Part shown: positions 17,162 through 25,897 of the stretch, piece after piece
How the letters are laid out: each line of letters starts with the position of its first letter
Numbering within the stretch: the first letter of the stretch is position 1
From: JAKAXG01 sp035702985
Lineage (GTDB): Bacteria; Actinomycetota; Acidimicrobiia; Acidimicrobiales; Palsa-688
Direction: 5' to 3'
Assembly (NCBI GenBank): GCA_035702985.1
Contig: DASSZD010000080.1
Span: 20,628-84,627, forward strand
DNA length: 64,000 bases
Position numbers and translations under genes: made by a program
Notes under the pieces: generated by a model
What the model saw: only the letters and a program-made list of their open reading frames with translations
What the model was told of the DNA's origin: nothing
Database searches by the model: none

Positions 17162-19516
17162 TTACGCAGCCTGGCTTTTGGCCCCCAGAGCGTGCAGGAG
17201 CACCTGATCGATCCCGGTGGCCAGATGGAAGGTCATCTGGTTGCGCACCGCCTCGGGGACGTCGTCGAGATCCGGCCCGTTGCGGGCCGGGAGGACGACC
17301 TCGGTCAGCCCGGCCCGGTGGGCCGCCAGCACCTTCTGCTTGACCCCACCGATCGGAAGGACCTTGCCCTGGAGGGTTATTTCACCCGTCATGCCCACTT
17401 CAGGCCGCACGGGCTGGCCGGTTAGCAGGCTGACGATGGCGGTGGTCATGGTCACCCCGGCGGACGGGCCGTCCTTGGGGATGGCCCCGGCCGGCACGTG
17501 GAGGTGCAATCGCCGGTGGTCGATGGCGTCCTGGGGGACCCCGAGCTCCTCGGCGTGGGCCCGCACGTAGGACAGGGCGATCTGGGCGGACTCCTGCATG
17601 ACCTCACCGAGTTGGCCGGTGATGGTCAGGCCGCCATCACCGGCGGAGGCCGACGCCTCGACGAACAGCACGTCGCCCCCGACGCCGGTCACCGCCAGCC
17701 CGGTCGCCACGCCCGGAACCGAGGTCCGCTCGGCCACCTCCGGCTCGTGGCGGGGCCGGCCCAACCAGCCGGCCACGTCGGCGGAGTCGATGCGGATCGG
17801 CACCGGGCCGTCCCCGGCGGCGATGCGGGCGGCCGCCTTGCGCAGCAGGCGGCCCAGCTCCCGTTCCAGGCTCCGCACCCCGGCTTCCCGGGTGTAGCCG
17901 GAGACGATCCCGGCCAGGGCGGCGTCGGTGACATCCACCTCACCGTCGAGCAGGCCGGCCTGCTGCAGCTGCCGGCCCATCAGGTGGTCGCGGGCGATGG
18001 CAACCTTCTCGGCCTCGGTGTAGCCGTCCAGGCGCACGACCTCCATCCGGTCGTACAGGGGGCCGGGGATCTGCTCGGCCATGTTGGCCGTGGCCAGGAA
18101 CAGCACCCCGGACAGGTCCAGGTCCAGGTCCAGGTAGTGGTCCCGGAAGGTGTGGTTCTGGGCCGGGTCCAGGACTTCTAGCAGTGCCGATGACGGATCA
18201 CCGCGCCAGTCGCTGCCCAGCTTGTCGACCTCGTCGAGCAGGATCACCGGGTTCAGGGTCCCGGCGTCCTTGACGGCCCGCACGATGCGGCCCGGCATGG
18301 CGCCCACGTAGGTGCGGCGGTGACCTCTGATCTCGGCCTCGTCGCGCACGCCGCCCAGGGCCACCCGCACGAACTGGCGGCCCATGGCCCGGGCCACCGA
18401 CTCACCCAGCGACGTCTTGCCGACGCCGGGCGGCCCCACCAGGGCCAGGATCATCCCGTCGCCGCGCCCCGACGCAGCCGCGCTGTGACCCCGCTCCAGG
18501 CGCAGCTTGCGCACGGCCAGGTGCTCGACGATCCGCTGCTTGACGTCGTCCAGGCCGGTGTGGTCGGAGTCGAGAACGGCTCGGGCCTCGGTGACGTCGA
18601 TCCGGTCGTCGCTGCGCCGGCCCCAGGGGATCTCGAACACGGTGTCCAACCAGGTCCTGATCCAGCCGTGCTCGGGGCTCTGCTCGTTGGTCCGCTCCAG
18701 CTTGTCGATCTCCCTGCCGATGGCGGTGCGGGTCTGCTCCGCCACGTCGAGCGCCTCCAGCCGGGCCCGGTAGTCCCCTCCCCCGTCACCGTCGCCGTCG
18801 TCGCCCAGCTCCTTGCGGATGGCCGCCAGCTGCTGGCGCAGCAGGTACTCCCGCTGGGTCCGCTCCATGCCCTCCGCCACGTCCGTGCGGATGCGGTCCT
18901 TGAGCTCCAGCTCGGCCAGGGCCTCCCGGGCCCAGCGCATCACCAGATCCACCCGCCGGTCCGGGTCCACCGCCTCGAGCAGCTCGACCTTGCGCTCCAG
19001 GGACAGCTCCGGCCAGTACCCGGCGGTGTCGGCCAGCCGGCCCGGGTCGGTCACCCCCCGCAGCAGCTCGACCAGGCGGCCCATCCCCCGATGCTCGGCG
19101 ATGGCCTCGAACACGGCGCGCAGCTCGCGCGCCTTCTCCACGGTGTCGGGCCCGGCCGGCGGCTCCTCGACGGGATCCACGTTGACCCACAGGGCCGCCC
19201 CGGCCACCGCGGTGGCCGCCCCGACAGTGGCCCGCTGGTGCCCGGTCACGACCACGGCCGGGGTGCCCCCGGGCAGGGCGCCGGTACGCTCGATGGAGGC
19301 GATGGTGCCGACCCGGGCGAAGCGGGTGCCCCCCGAGTCGGGTCCCGGCCGGCCCAGCCGGGGCACCAGGACCAGGCGGTCGCCGGCCCCGCCGGCGGCC
19401 GATACCGCCTCGCGCGCCTCGTCGGTCTCGAGCGCCATGGTGATGGTCATCCCGGGGAGGACCACGCCGGCTTCGAGCGGCAGCAGGGGCAGGGCGGATG
19501 TTGCGATGGGAGGCAT
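17162..19516 (-). CDS. lon: ATP-dependent Lon protease
   Basis: A 784-residue LonA-type protease. The N-terminal substrate-recognition domain spans about 1-200 (ALPLLPLEAGVVLPGM), and a coiled-coil helical region follows. The AAA+ module has Walker A GPPGVGKTS (about 358), Walker B VILLDEVDKLG and the sensor ATANM. The protease domain has the Ser-Lys dyad in KDGPSAGVTM (about 683) and LPIGGVKQKVLAAHRAG (about 725). It degrades misfolded and regulatory proteins in the cytoplasm. The ATG has GGAG 7 nt upstream. The intergenic region to the divergent GH63 gene holds a GGAAT-N18-GTT element resembling a SigH/SigR stress promoter. Confidence 0.95.
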   Translation of the reverse strand: MPPIATSALPLLPLEAGVVLPGMTITMALETDEAREAVSAAGGAGDRLVLVPRLGRPGPDSGGTRFARVGTIASIERTGALPGGTPAVVVTGHQRATVGAATAVAGAALWVNVDPVEEPPAGPDTVEKARELRAVFEAIAEHRGMGRLVELLRGVTDPGRLADTAGYWPELSLERKVELLEAVDPDRRVDLVMRWAREALAELELKDRIRTDVAEGMERTQREYLLRQQLAAIRKELGDDGDGDGGGDYRARLEALDVAEQTRTAIGREIDKLERTNEQSPEHGWIRTWLDTVFEIPWGRRSDDRIDVTEARAVLDSDHTGLDDVKQRIVEHLAVRKLRLERGHSAAASGRGDGMILALVGPPGVGKTSLGESVARAMGRQFVRVALGGVRDEAEIRGHRRTYVGAMPGRIVRAVKDAGTLNPVILLDEVDKLGSDWRGDPSSALLEVLDPAQNHTFRDHYLDLDLDLSGVLFLATANMAEQIPGPLYDRMEVVRLDGYTEAEKVAIARDHLMGRQLQQAGLLDGEVDVTDAALAGIVSGYTREAGVRSLERELGRLLRKAAARIAAGDGPVPIRIDSADVAGWLGRPRHEPEVAERTSVPGVATGLAVTGVGGDVLFVEASASAGDGGLTITGQLGEVMQESAQIALSYVRAHAEELGVPQDAIDHRRLHLHVPAGAIPKDGPSAGVTMTTAIVSLLTGQPVRPEVGMTGEITLQGKVLPIGGVKQKVLAAHRAGLTEVVLPARNGPDLDDVPEAVRNQMTFHLATGIDQVLLHALGAKSQAA

Positions 19517-19558
19517 TGGGCAGCTCCGTTCAGCTGTAATCGTGTAAGCAGAGTTCTC

Positions 19559-19584
19559 AACCGGTGCCCCCGGGGGCTTATTCC
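19559..19584 (-). promoter_or_regulatory. Possible SigR/SigH-type stress promoter of lon
   Basis: On the minus strand GGAAT (19584-19580) and GTT (19561-19559) are 18 bp apart, matching the actinobacterial SigR/SigH consensus. The spacer contains the perfect palindrome GCCCCCGGGGGC. The match is short, so this is tentative. Confidence 0.35.
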
Positions 19585-19663
19585 CCCTCCCGATCGGGCC
19601 GCCGCCCCGCCCTCCCCGGCCGGTCCGCTCACCCGCCCCGGTTTTGCGACAGGCTCTGAGGCC

Positions 19664-22324
19664 ATGAACGCCGAGCAGGAACGGTTGCACCAGGCCGACA
19701 GTGGGGACCTGCCGTGGAGGCGGTGGGGGCCGTACCTCTCGGAGCGGGCGTGGGGCACGGTCCGCGAGGACTACTCGGCGGGCGGCGACGCCTGGTCGTA
19801 CTTCCCGTTCGAGCACGCCCCATCGCGGACGTTCCGTTGGAGCGAGGACGGCATGGCCGGGATCTGCGACGACCAGCAGACCATCTGCCTGGCCCTGGCC
19901 CTGTGGAACGGCCGGGACCCGATCCTCAAGGAGCGGCCGTACGGCCTGACCGGCGAGCAGGGCAACCACGGCGAGGACGTCAAGGACTACTGGTGGTACC
20001 TGGACGCCACCCCCACGGCCTCCTGGCTGAGATGGCGCTACCACTACCCCCAGGCCCGTTTCCCCTACGAGGACCTGCTGCGCACCAACCAGGGTCGCAG
20101 CCGCCAGGAGCCCGAGTACGAGTTGCTCGACACCGGCGTCTTCGACGACGACCGCTACTGGGTGGTGGACTGCACCTGGGCCAAGGCCGCCCCCGAGGAC
20201 ATCCTGTGGCGGGTCGAGGTGCGCAACGTGGGGCCGGAGCCGGCCACCATCGACGTGCTGCCGACCGTCTGGTTCCGCAACCGCTGGTCGTGGGACGCCG
20301 GTGCCGACCGCCCGGCGCTGGCCCAGACCGGACCGGGTGTGATGGACGTCCACGACGGCGCCGGCGACTGGCGACTGGCCTGGGCCGGGGCGGCGGACGC
20401 CCTGTTCTGCGACAACGAGACCAACGACGCCCGGCTCTACGGGGTGGCCGGCCCCCGCTACCCGAAGGACGGCATAGCGGACCACGTCATCCACGGGGCC
20501 GCCACCGTCAACCCGGACCGGACCGGGACCAAGGCGGCGGTACACCACCGCGTGACCGTCCCCCCGGGCGGGAGCGCGGAGTTCCGCCTGCGGTTCTGGA
20601 AGCCGGGCGAGGGCGCCCGGCCGGTGCCCACCGCCGCGGAAGGGGACCTGGAACAGGGGTTCGACGGGGTCATGTCCGAGCGGTCCTCCGAGGCCGACGT
20701 CTTCTACCGCGGCCTCACCCCTCCCGGGGCGTCGGCCGACGAGGCCAGGGTGCTGCGCCAGGCGGCGGCCGGGATGATCTGGTCCAAGCAGTTCTTCCAT
20801 CTCGACATCCCCCGCTGGCTGGCCGGTGACCCGACCCAGCCGGCGCCTCCTCCGGGGCGGGGGGCCATCCGCAACGGGGCCTGGACCCATCTCAACAACC
20901 GGGACGTCATATCCATGCCCGACGCCTGGGAGTACCCCTGGTACGCGTCGTGGGACCTGGCCTTCCACTGCGTGGCCCTGGCCCACCTCGATCCGGAGTT
21001 CGCCAAGCGGCAGCTGGTCCTTCTGTGCCGCGAGTGGTACATGCACCCCAACGGTCAGCTGCCGGCCTACGAGTGGAACTTCAGCGACGTCAACCCACCG
21101 GTCCACGCCTGGGCCGCGCTGCGGGTCAGTGAGATCGACGCCGCGGCGCGCCGCCTCAGAGGCGAGGATCCCACCCCGGATCACGCCTTCCTCGAGCGGG
21201 TCTTCCACAAGCTGATGCTGAACTTCACCTGGTGGGTGAACCGCAAGGACGCCGCCGGCAACAACGTGTTCGAGGGCGGGTTCCTGGGCCTGGACAACAT
21301 CGGGCTGTTCGACCGGTCCAAGCCCCTGCCGGTGCCGGGCCGACTGGAACAGTCCGACGGGACGGCGTGGATGGCCATGTACAGCCTCAACCTGCTGGAG
21401 ATGGCCCTGACCCTGGCCGCCCACGACCCCGTCTACGAGGACGTTGCCACCAAGTTCTTCGAGCACTTCACCTACATCGCCCACGCCATGGAGAGCCAGG
21501 GGTTGTGGGACGACACCGACGGTTACTACTACGACGTGCTGCAGCTCGACGGAGGCTCGGCGGTACCGGTCCGGGTCCGGTCCATGGTGGGGGTGGTGGC
21601 GCTGTTCGCAGTGACGGTGCTCGACCCGGCCGTGCTGCACCGCCTGCCGTCGTTCCGCCGCCGCTTGGAGTGGTTCGTCGAGAACAAGCCGGAGTACGCC
21701 GAGCACTGCTCCCACCTCACCATCCCCGGCCAGGAGGACCGCCTGCTGCTGTCGGTGGTGGACGCCACCCGCCTGCGGCGGGTGCTGTCGTACTGCCTCG
21801 ACCAGGACGAGCTTCTGTCGCCGCACGGCCTGCGATCCGTGTCGCGCTACTACGCCTCCCACCCGTTCTCCATGACCCTGGACGGCATGCAGGCCACCAT
21901 CGACTACGAGCCGGCGGAGTCCACCAACTACCTCTTCGGCGGCAACTCGAACTGGCGGGGTCCGGTGTGGTTCCCGCTCAACTATCTGCTGATCGAGGCC
22001 CTGGACCGGTTCCACGCCTACTTCGGGGACACGTTGCAGGTCGAGCACCCCACCGGTTCGGGCACCGCCATGCCTCTCTCGGCGGTCGCCGACGACCTGG
22101 CCCGCCGGCTCACCTCGCTGTTCCTGCAGGGCCCGGACGGGACCAGGCCGGTCTTCGGCGGCTACACCCGGATGCAGACCGATCCCCGGTGGAAGGACCA
22201 GCTGTTCTTCCACGAGTACTTCCACGGCGACACCGGGGCCGGCCTGGGCGCCTCCCACCAGACCGGCTGGACCGGCCTGGTGCTGGACCTGATCGCGGAC
22301 CGCCGGCTGGGGGGCCGCATCTGA
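19664..22324 (+). CDS. GH63-like glycosidase (MGH1-like catalytic domain)
   Basis: This 886-residue cytoplasmic protein has no signal peptide. The N-terminal half (about 1-330) is a beta-sandwich-type region (GMAGICDDQQTICLALALWNGRDP). The C-terminal half is an alpha/alpha-barrel with DAWEYPWYASWDLAFH, PAYEWNFSDVNPPVHAWAA, FEGGFLGLDNIG, NYLFGGNSNWRGPVWFP and the closing HQTGWTGLV. This pattern is typical of bacterial GH63 and mannosylglycerate-hydrolase-like enzymes acting on short alpha-glucosides or glycosylglycerates. The exact substrate cannot be read. It overlaps the downstream DNA ligase by one base (TGATG). It diverges from lon. Confidence 0.82.
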   Translation: MNAEQERLHQADSGDLPWRRWGPYLSERAWGTVREDYSAGGDAWSYFPFEHAPSRTFRWSEDGMAGICDDQQTICLALALWNGRDPILKERPYGLTGEQGNHGEDVKDYWWYLDATPTASWLRWRYHYPQARFPYEDLLRTNQGRSRQEPEYELLDTGVFDDDRYWVVDCTWAKAAPEDILWRVEVRNVGPEPATIDVLPTVWFRNRWSWDAGADRPALAQTGPGVMDVHDGAGDWRLAWAGAADALFCDNETNDARLYGVAGPRYPKDGIADHVIHGAATVNPDRTGTKAAVHHRVTVPPGGSAEFRLRFWKPGEGARPVPTAAEGDLEQGFDGVMSERSSEADVFYRGLTPPGASADEARVLRQAAAGMIWSKQFFHLDIPRWLAGDPTQPAPPPGRGAIRNGAWTHLNNRDVISMPDAWEYPWYASWDLAFHCVALAHLDPEFAKRQLVLLCREWYMHPNGQLPAYEWNFSDVNPPVHAWAALRVSEIDAAARRLRGEDPTPDHAFLERVFHKLMLNFTWWVNRKDAAGNNVFEGGFLGLDNIGLFDRSKPLPVPGRLEQSDGTAWMAMYSLNLLEMALTLAAHDPVYEDVATKFFEHFTYIAHAMESQGLWDDTDGYYYDVLQLDGGSAVPVRVRSMVGVVALFAVTVLDPAVLHRLPSFRRRLEWFVENKPEYAEHCSHLTIPGQEDRLLLSVVDATRLRRVLSYCLDQDELLSPHGLRSVSRYYASHPFSMTLDGMQATIDYEPAESTNYLFGGNSNWRGPVWFPLNYLLIEALDRFHAYFGDTLQVEHPTGSGTAMPLSAVADDLARRLTSLFLQGPDGTRPVFGGYTRMQTDPRWKDQLFFHEYFHGDTGAGLGASHQTGWTGLVLDLIADRRLGGRI

Positions 22325-23262
22325 TGGCCGCAGAGGCGGCCTTCCGGGCCCCCATGCTGGCGTCGCTGCTGCGGATGCCCGACGAGGCGGCCGTGCTGCG
22401 CCGGGGTGACTGGGTCTACGAACGCAAACTCGACGGGTTGCGCGGCATAGCGGTGCGCAACGGCGCCGAGGTGGAGCTCTGGTCACGCAACCACCTGTCG
22501 TTCAACACCCGGTTCCCGGATCTGGTGGGGGCGGTGGCGGGCATCGCCGTGCCGTCGTTCGTGCTCGACGGGGAGATCGTGGCCTTCTCCGGGGGCCGGA
22601 CCAGCTTCCAGCTGCTGCAGAGCGGCCCCGCCGTGGCGGACGAACAACCGGTGTACGTGGCCTTCGACCTGATCTCGCTGCTGGGCCGGGACACGACGGT
22701 CCTCCCCCTCGAGGAGCGCCACGACCTGCTCCGCCGGGCGGTCGGCGCCGACCATCCCCGGGTGCTGGTCGCGGAGCAGCTCACCGGTGACCCCGTCGAC
22801 CTGCTGGCCGCCGCCTGCAGGGCCGGGTGGGAGGGCCTGGTGGCCAAGCGCCGCGGCAGCCTGTACCGGGAGGGCCGGTCCGGGGACTGGCGGAAGCTGA
22901 AATGCTCGGCCCGCCAGGAGCTGGTCATCGGCGGGTGGAGCGACCCGTCCGGGTCCCGCACCGGCTTCGGAGCCATCCTGGTTGGGTACTACCAGGACGA
23001 TCGGCTGGTCTACGCAGGAAAGGTGGGAACCGGATTCACCGAGCGGACGCTCCATTCTCTGCACGCCGCCATGCGGGCGCTGGGCACCGCCGAAGCGCCC
23101 TTCGCCGACCCGCCGCGCCTGCGTCACGCCCACTGGACCCGGCCCGAACTGGTCGCCGAGGTGGAGTTCACCGAATGGACCCGGGACGGCCGGCTGCGCC
23201 ATCCCCGGTTCCTCGGGCTCCGACCCGACAAGCCGGCCCGGGAGGTGGTGCGGGAGAGCTGA
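22324..23262 (+). CDS. ATP-dependent DNA ligase (LigC-like)
   Basis: A 312-residue minimal ATP-dependent ligase. The nucleotidyltransferase motifs are in order: motif I YERKLDGLRG with the adenylated Lys, motif III LDGEIVAFS, motif IV EGLVAKRRGS, and motif V DWRKLKC near residue 196. An OB-fold follows (about 200-312) with VIGGWSDPSGSRTGFGAILVG and VGTGFTERTL. This matches LigC/LigD-ligase-domain proteins used in end joining or excision repair, without the polymerase and nuclease domains of LigD. No Ku gene lies in the window. The ATG overlaps the glycosidase stop, so both are co-translated even though no functional link is known. Confidence 0.88.
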   Translation: MAAEAAFRAPMLASLLRMPDEAAVLRRGDWVYERKLDGLRGIAVRNGAEVELWSRNHLSFNTRFPDLVGAVAGIAVPSFVLDGEIVAFSGGRTSFQLLQSGPAVADEQPVYVAFDLISLLGRDTTVLPLEERHDLLRRAVGADHPRVLVAEQLTGDPVDLLAAACRAGWEGLVAKRRGSLYREGRSGDWRKLKCSARQELVIGGWSDPSGSRTGFGAILVGYYQDDRLVYAGKVGTGFTERTLHSLHAAMRALGTAEAPFADPPRLRHAHWTRPELVAEVEFTEWTRDGRLRHPRFLGLRPDKPAREVVRES

Positions 23263-23301
23263 CCGGCCTCCCGGGTCCGGCCGCCCACCGAACGCGACCG
23301 C

Positions 23302-23307
23302 TAGCCT
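23302..23307 (+). promoter_or_regulatory. -10 box of the envelope operon (TAGCCT)
   Basis: TAGCCT lies 8 nt before the GTG at 23316, and another in-frame GTG at 23310 lies 2 nt after it. It supports a start at 23316 on a near-leaderless mRNA for the following four overlapping genes. Confidence 0.45.
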
Positions 23308-23315
23308 GAGTGGTC

Positions 23316-25166
23316 GTGCGCAGGCACCGGGCGCTCCCCCCGCCCACCGTCGGCCCGGCACCCGCCCGGGTCCTGATCATCTCGGCGAGCATGGGCGCCG
23401 GGCACGACGGCGCGGCCCGGACCCTGGCCGAGCAGCTGCGCGCCGCCGGCCACGTGGCCGAGGTCCGCGACTTCCTCACCAGCGGACCGCTGCGCATCGG
23501 GTCGGCGCTGCGAAGCGGCTACGAGTTCGAGCTGCGCCACGTCCCCTCGGCCTACGACGCCACCTACCGGTTCTGGTACCGGGTGCCGTGGTTGTGCCCG
23601 TTGATCGCCTGGCTGGTCACCCTCCTGACCCGGCGCAAGGTGATGCGCTGGCTGCGGGAGATGCGGCCCCACGTCGTGGTCTCCACCTATCCCCTGGCCA
23701 CGCTGTGCCTGGGCCGGCTGCGCCGCACCGGACGGCTGGAGCTGCCGGCGGTCAACTTCATCACCGATTTCGGGGTGCACCCGCTGTGGGTCCACCGGGG
23801 GATCGACCTGAACCTCACCATCCACGACGGCCCGGCGGTGGTGGCCGCCGAGCGCACCGGCCGCCCCACCGTGTCCACCGGCCCGGCCGTCTCGGAACGC
23901 TTCGACCCCGACCGCCTGCCGCCGCGGCGCGACGCCCGCCGCCGGTTCGGGATAGCCGACGACCAGAGGGCGGTGCTGGTGGTGGCCGGCTCGTGGGGCA
24001 TCGGCAACGTGGGCGCCACGTGGGAGGCCATCGCCGCCGACGGCCGGTTCCTGCCGGTGGTGGTGTGCGGCCGTGACGACCGGCTCCGCCGCCACGTGGC
24101 CCAGCTCTCCGAGCGCAGCGGCCGGCCGTCGCTGATCATCGGCTGGACCGACGACATGCCGGGGCTGATGGCGGCCTGCGACGCCCTGGTGGAGAACGCC
24201 GGCGGGCTGACCTCGCTGGAGGCCATGCGGGCCGGGCTGCCGGTCGTCAGCTTCGACCCCATAGCCGGCCACGGCCGGGAGAACACCTCCCGCATGGACG
24301 CCGCCGGCGTGGCCCGGCTGGCCGCCGACCACCACGACCTGGCCCGGATCCTGGCCGAGGTCACCGAAGCGGGCCCGCCCCGCGCCCAGCAGATCGCCCG
24401 GGCCGCAGCGGTGTTCCGCCAGCCGCCGGCGGAGTTGGTGCTGGCCGCCACGCCGGTCCCGGAGATGCCCGCCGCCGGGCCCCGCTCGGTGGTGTCGGCC
24501 CTGCGCCTGGCCGTCGGCGGGGTGGCCCTCACCGGTATCTGCTGGACCGGCCTCACCACCGGGGTGGCCATGGCCACCGAGGCGGGAGCCGGGGTGGCCG
24601 GGCCGCGCCCCGATTCGGGCGCCGTCGCCTACATGGGGGTACGCCTGACGGCGGCCGAGATGGCCGACCCCACGGTGGACATCCAGCTGCGGCAGCTGGG
24701 GGCCACGGCGGTGGTCGACGACCAGACCGCCCAGGCGGCGCCGGTCGCCCTGCGCCACCTGGTAGGTCAGGGCATCGGGGTGGCCAACGGCGGCTACGGC
24801 GACACCCCCAGCGTGCCGGGCCAGAGTGACCTGCCCTGGAACCGGGCCTGGCGCGACGCCCGGGCCGGTCAGGCGATAGCGGCCATCATCGGCCAGCCGG
24901 TGACGGTGACGGTGCCGGGCCGGCGGCTCAACGCCTGGGACCTGGTCGAGTGCCGCAACGCCCACACCGCCCTGGTGGTGCCCGACCACATCCTGCACGC
25001 CGCCGACCCCGACGCGGACCAGTCGTTGCGCCTCCAGCCCCGCCAGATCTACCTGGTCAACGGTCTCGACGCCACCCCGGCGCAGCTGGCCGCCTACCTC
25101 TCGCAGCTGGAAGTGGGCCTGGGGGCCGCCCAGTTGGCCCCGGCCCCCCTGGCCAACCTGGGGTGA
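23316..25166 (+). CDS. MGDG-synthase-like glycosyltransferase fused to a membrane-anchored NodB-like domain
   Basis: This is a 616-residue three-part protein. Residues about 15-180 match the MGDG-synthase N-terminal domain (VLIISASMGAGHDGAARTLAEQL, NFITDFGVHPLWVHRGID). Residues about 205-360 match the family-28 nucleotide-sugar-binding domain (VLVVAGSWGIGN, ALVENAGGLTSLEAM, GLPVVSFDPIAGHGREN). A single membrane helix lies near 395-415. The last 190 residues (from about 430) look like an extracytoplasmic, degenerate polysaccharide-deacetylase fold without the DD and HxxxH metal ligands. It should glycosylate a diacylglycerol-type or peptidoglycan precursor lipid. It is first of four overlapping envelope genes. 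Confidence 0.7.
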   Translation: MRRHRALPPPTVGPAPARVLIISASMGAGHDGAARTLAEQLRAAGHVAEVRDFLTSGPLRIGSALRSGYEFELRHVPSAYDATYRFWYRVPWLCPLIAWLVTLLTRRKVMRWLREMRPHVVVSTYPLATLCLGRLRRTGRLELPAVNFITDFGVHPLWVHRGIDLNLTIHDGPAVVAAERTGRPTVSTGPAVSERFDPDRLPPRRDARRRFGIADDQRAVLVVAGSWGIGNVGATWEAIAADGRFLPVVVCGRDDRLRRHVAQLSERSGRPSLIIGWTDDMPGLMAACDALVENAGGLTSLEAMRAGLPVVSFDPIAGHGRENTSRMDAAGVARLAADHHDLARILAEVTEAGPPRAQQIARAAAVFRQPPAELVLAATPVPEMPAAGPRSVVSALRLAVGGVALTGICWTGLTTGVAMATEAGAGVAGPRPDSGAVAYMGVRLTAAEMADPTVDIQLRQLGATAVVDDQTAQAAPVALRHLVGQGIGVANGGYGDTPSVPGQSDLPWNRAWRDARAGQAIAAIIGQPVTVTVPGRRLNAWDLVECRNAHTALVVPDHILHAADPDADQSLRLQPRQIYLVNGLDATPAQLAAYLSQLEVGLGAAQLAPAPLANLG

Positions 25167-25897
25167 CCCGCTTCCCCGGCCCGCTCCGGCGGGCAGCGGT
25201 GGGCGCCGGAGCCCTCACCGGGGCGGGCGTGTTCGCCCACCTCCTCCCCGGGGTGGTGGCCTGGCGGCGGGCCCGCTGCCTGCTGCTGCCCGGCCTGTCG
25301 GGTGTGGGCCGGCCGGACCACGTGGCTCTCACCTTCGACGACGGGCCCGACCCGGTGTCCACCCCGCTGGTGCTCGACACCCTGGAGGCCCTGGGCTGGC
25401 GGGCCACGTTCTTCTGTCTCGGGTCGCAGGCCCGGCAGGCCCCCGAGACGGTGGCCGAACTGGTCCGGCGGGGCCACGAGATCGGGGTGCACGGCGACGT
25501 CCACAAGAGCCACCTGCGCCGCCCGGTGAGGTCGGTGGTCAGGGACGTCGCCGCCGCCCGGGCCACACTGGAGGACCTGACCGGCCGGCCGCTCGAGTGG
25601 TTCCGGCCGCCGTACGGCGGGGTGTCCTTGTCCAGCCTGGCGGCGGCCCGCAGCACCGGGCTGCGCATGGTGCTGTGGACCACCTGGGGGCTCGACTGGC
25701 GTGGCGACGCCACCGGCACGACAGTGGCCGCCAACGTGGCCCGCACCTTCGTCCCGGGGGCGACCGTCCTGCTCCACGACTCGGATGTGACCTCCACGCC
25801 CGACAGCTGGAAGGCGACCATCGACTCCCTCCCCCGCCTGGCCGCCGACTGGAAGCGCCGGGGGCTGGCCGTCGGCCCGCTCGGTGAGCATTTCTGA
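25163..25897 (+). CDS. Polysaccharide deacetylase (NodB domain), membrane-anchored
   Basis: This 244-residue protein has an N-terminal hydrophobic helix (about 10-30) and a NodB catalytic domain. The domain has LTFDDGPDPVSTP for metal and acetate binding, HEIGVHGDVHKSHLRRP with the zinc His pair, WFRPPYGGV, and the C-terminal VLLHDSDVTST motif with the catalytic His. Family members remove N-acetyl or O-acetyl groups from peptidoglycan or other glycans outside the membrane. All key motifs are present, unlike the degenerate domain fused to the upstream glycosyltransferase. The GTG start overlaps the upstream stop by 4 nt. Confidence 0.85.
   Translation: MTRFPGPLRRAAVGAGALTGAGVFAHLLPGVVAWRRARCLLLPGLSGVGRPDHVALTFDDGPDPVSTPLVLDTLEALGWRATFFCLGSQARQAPETVAELVRRGHEIGVHGDVHKSHLRRPVRSVVRDVAAARATLEDLTGRPLEWFRPPYGGVSLSSLAAARSTGLRMVLWTTWGLDWRGDATGTTVAANVARTFVPGATVLLHDSDVTSTPDSWKATIDSLPRLAADWKRRGLAVGPLGEHF

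Noticed and set aside
19545..19565. HAIR-type HspR operator upstream of lon
   Set aside because: TTGAG is present but the paired CTCAA half-site at the required spacing is not.
19517..22486. Open frame extending the lon frame far upstream across the GH63 gene
   Set aside because: The extension lies antisense to the clear GH63 coding sequence; lon has a supported ATG at 19516 with a ribosome-binding site.
22324..23262. Complete NHEJ system (LigD with Ku)
   Set aside because: Only the ligase domain is encoded; there are no polymerase or nuclease domains and no Ku gene in the window.
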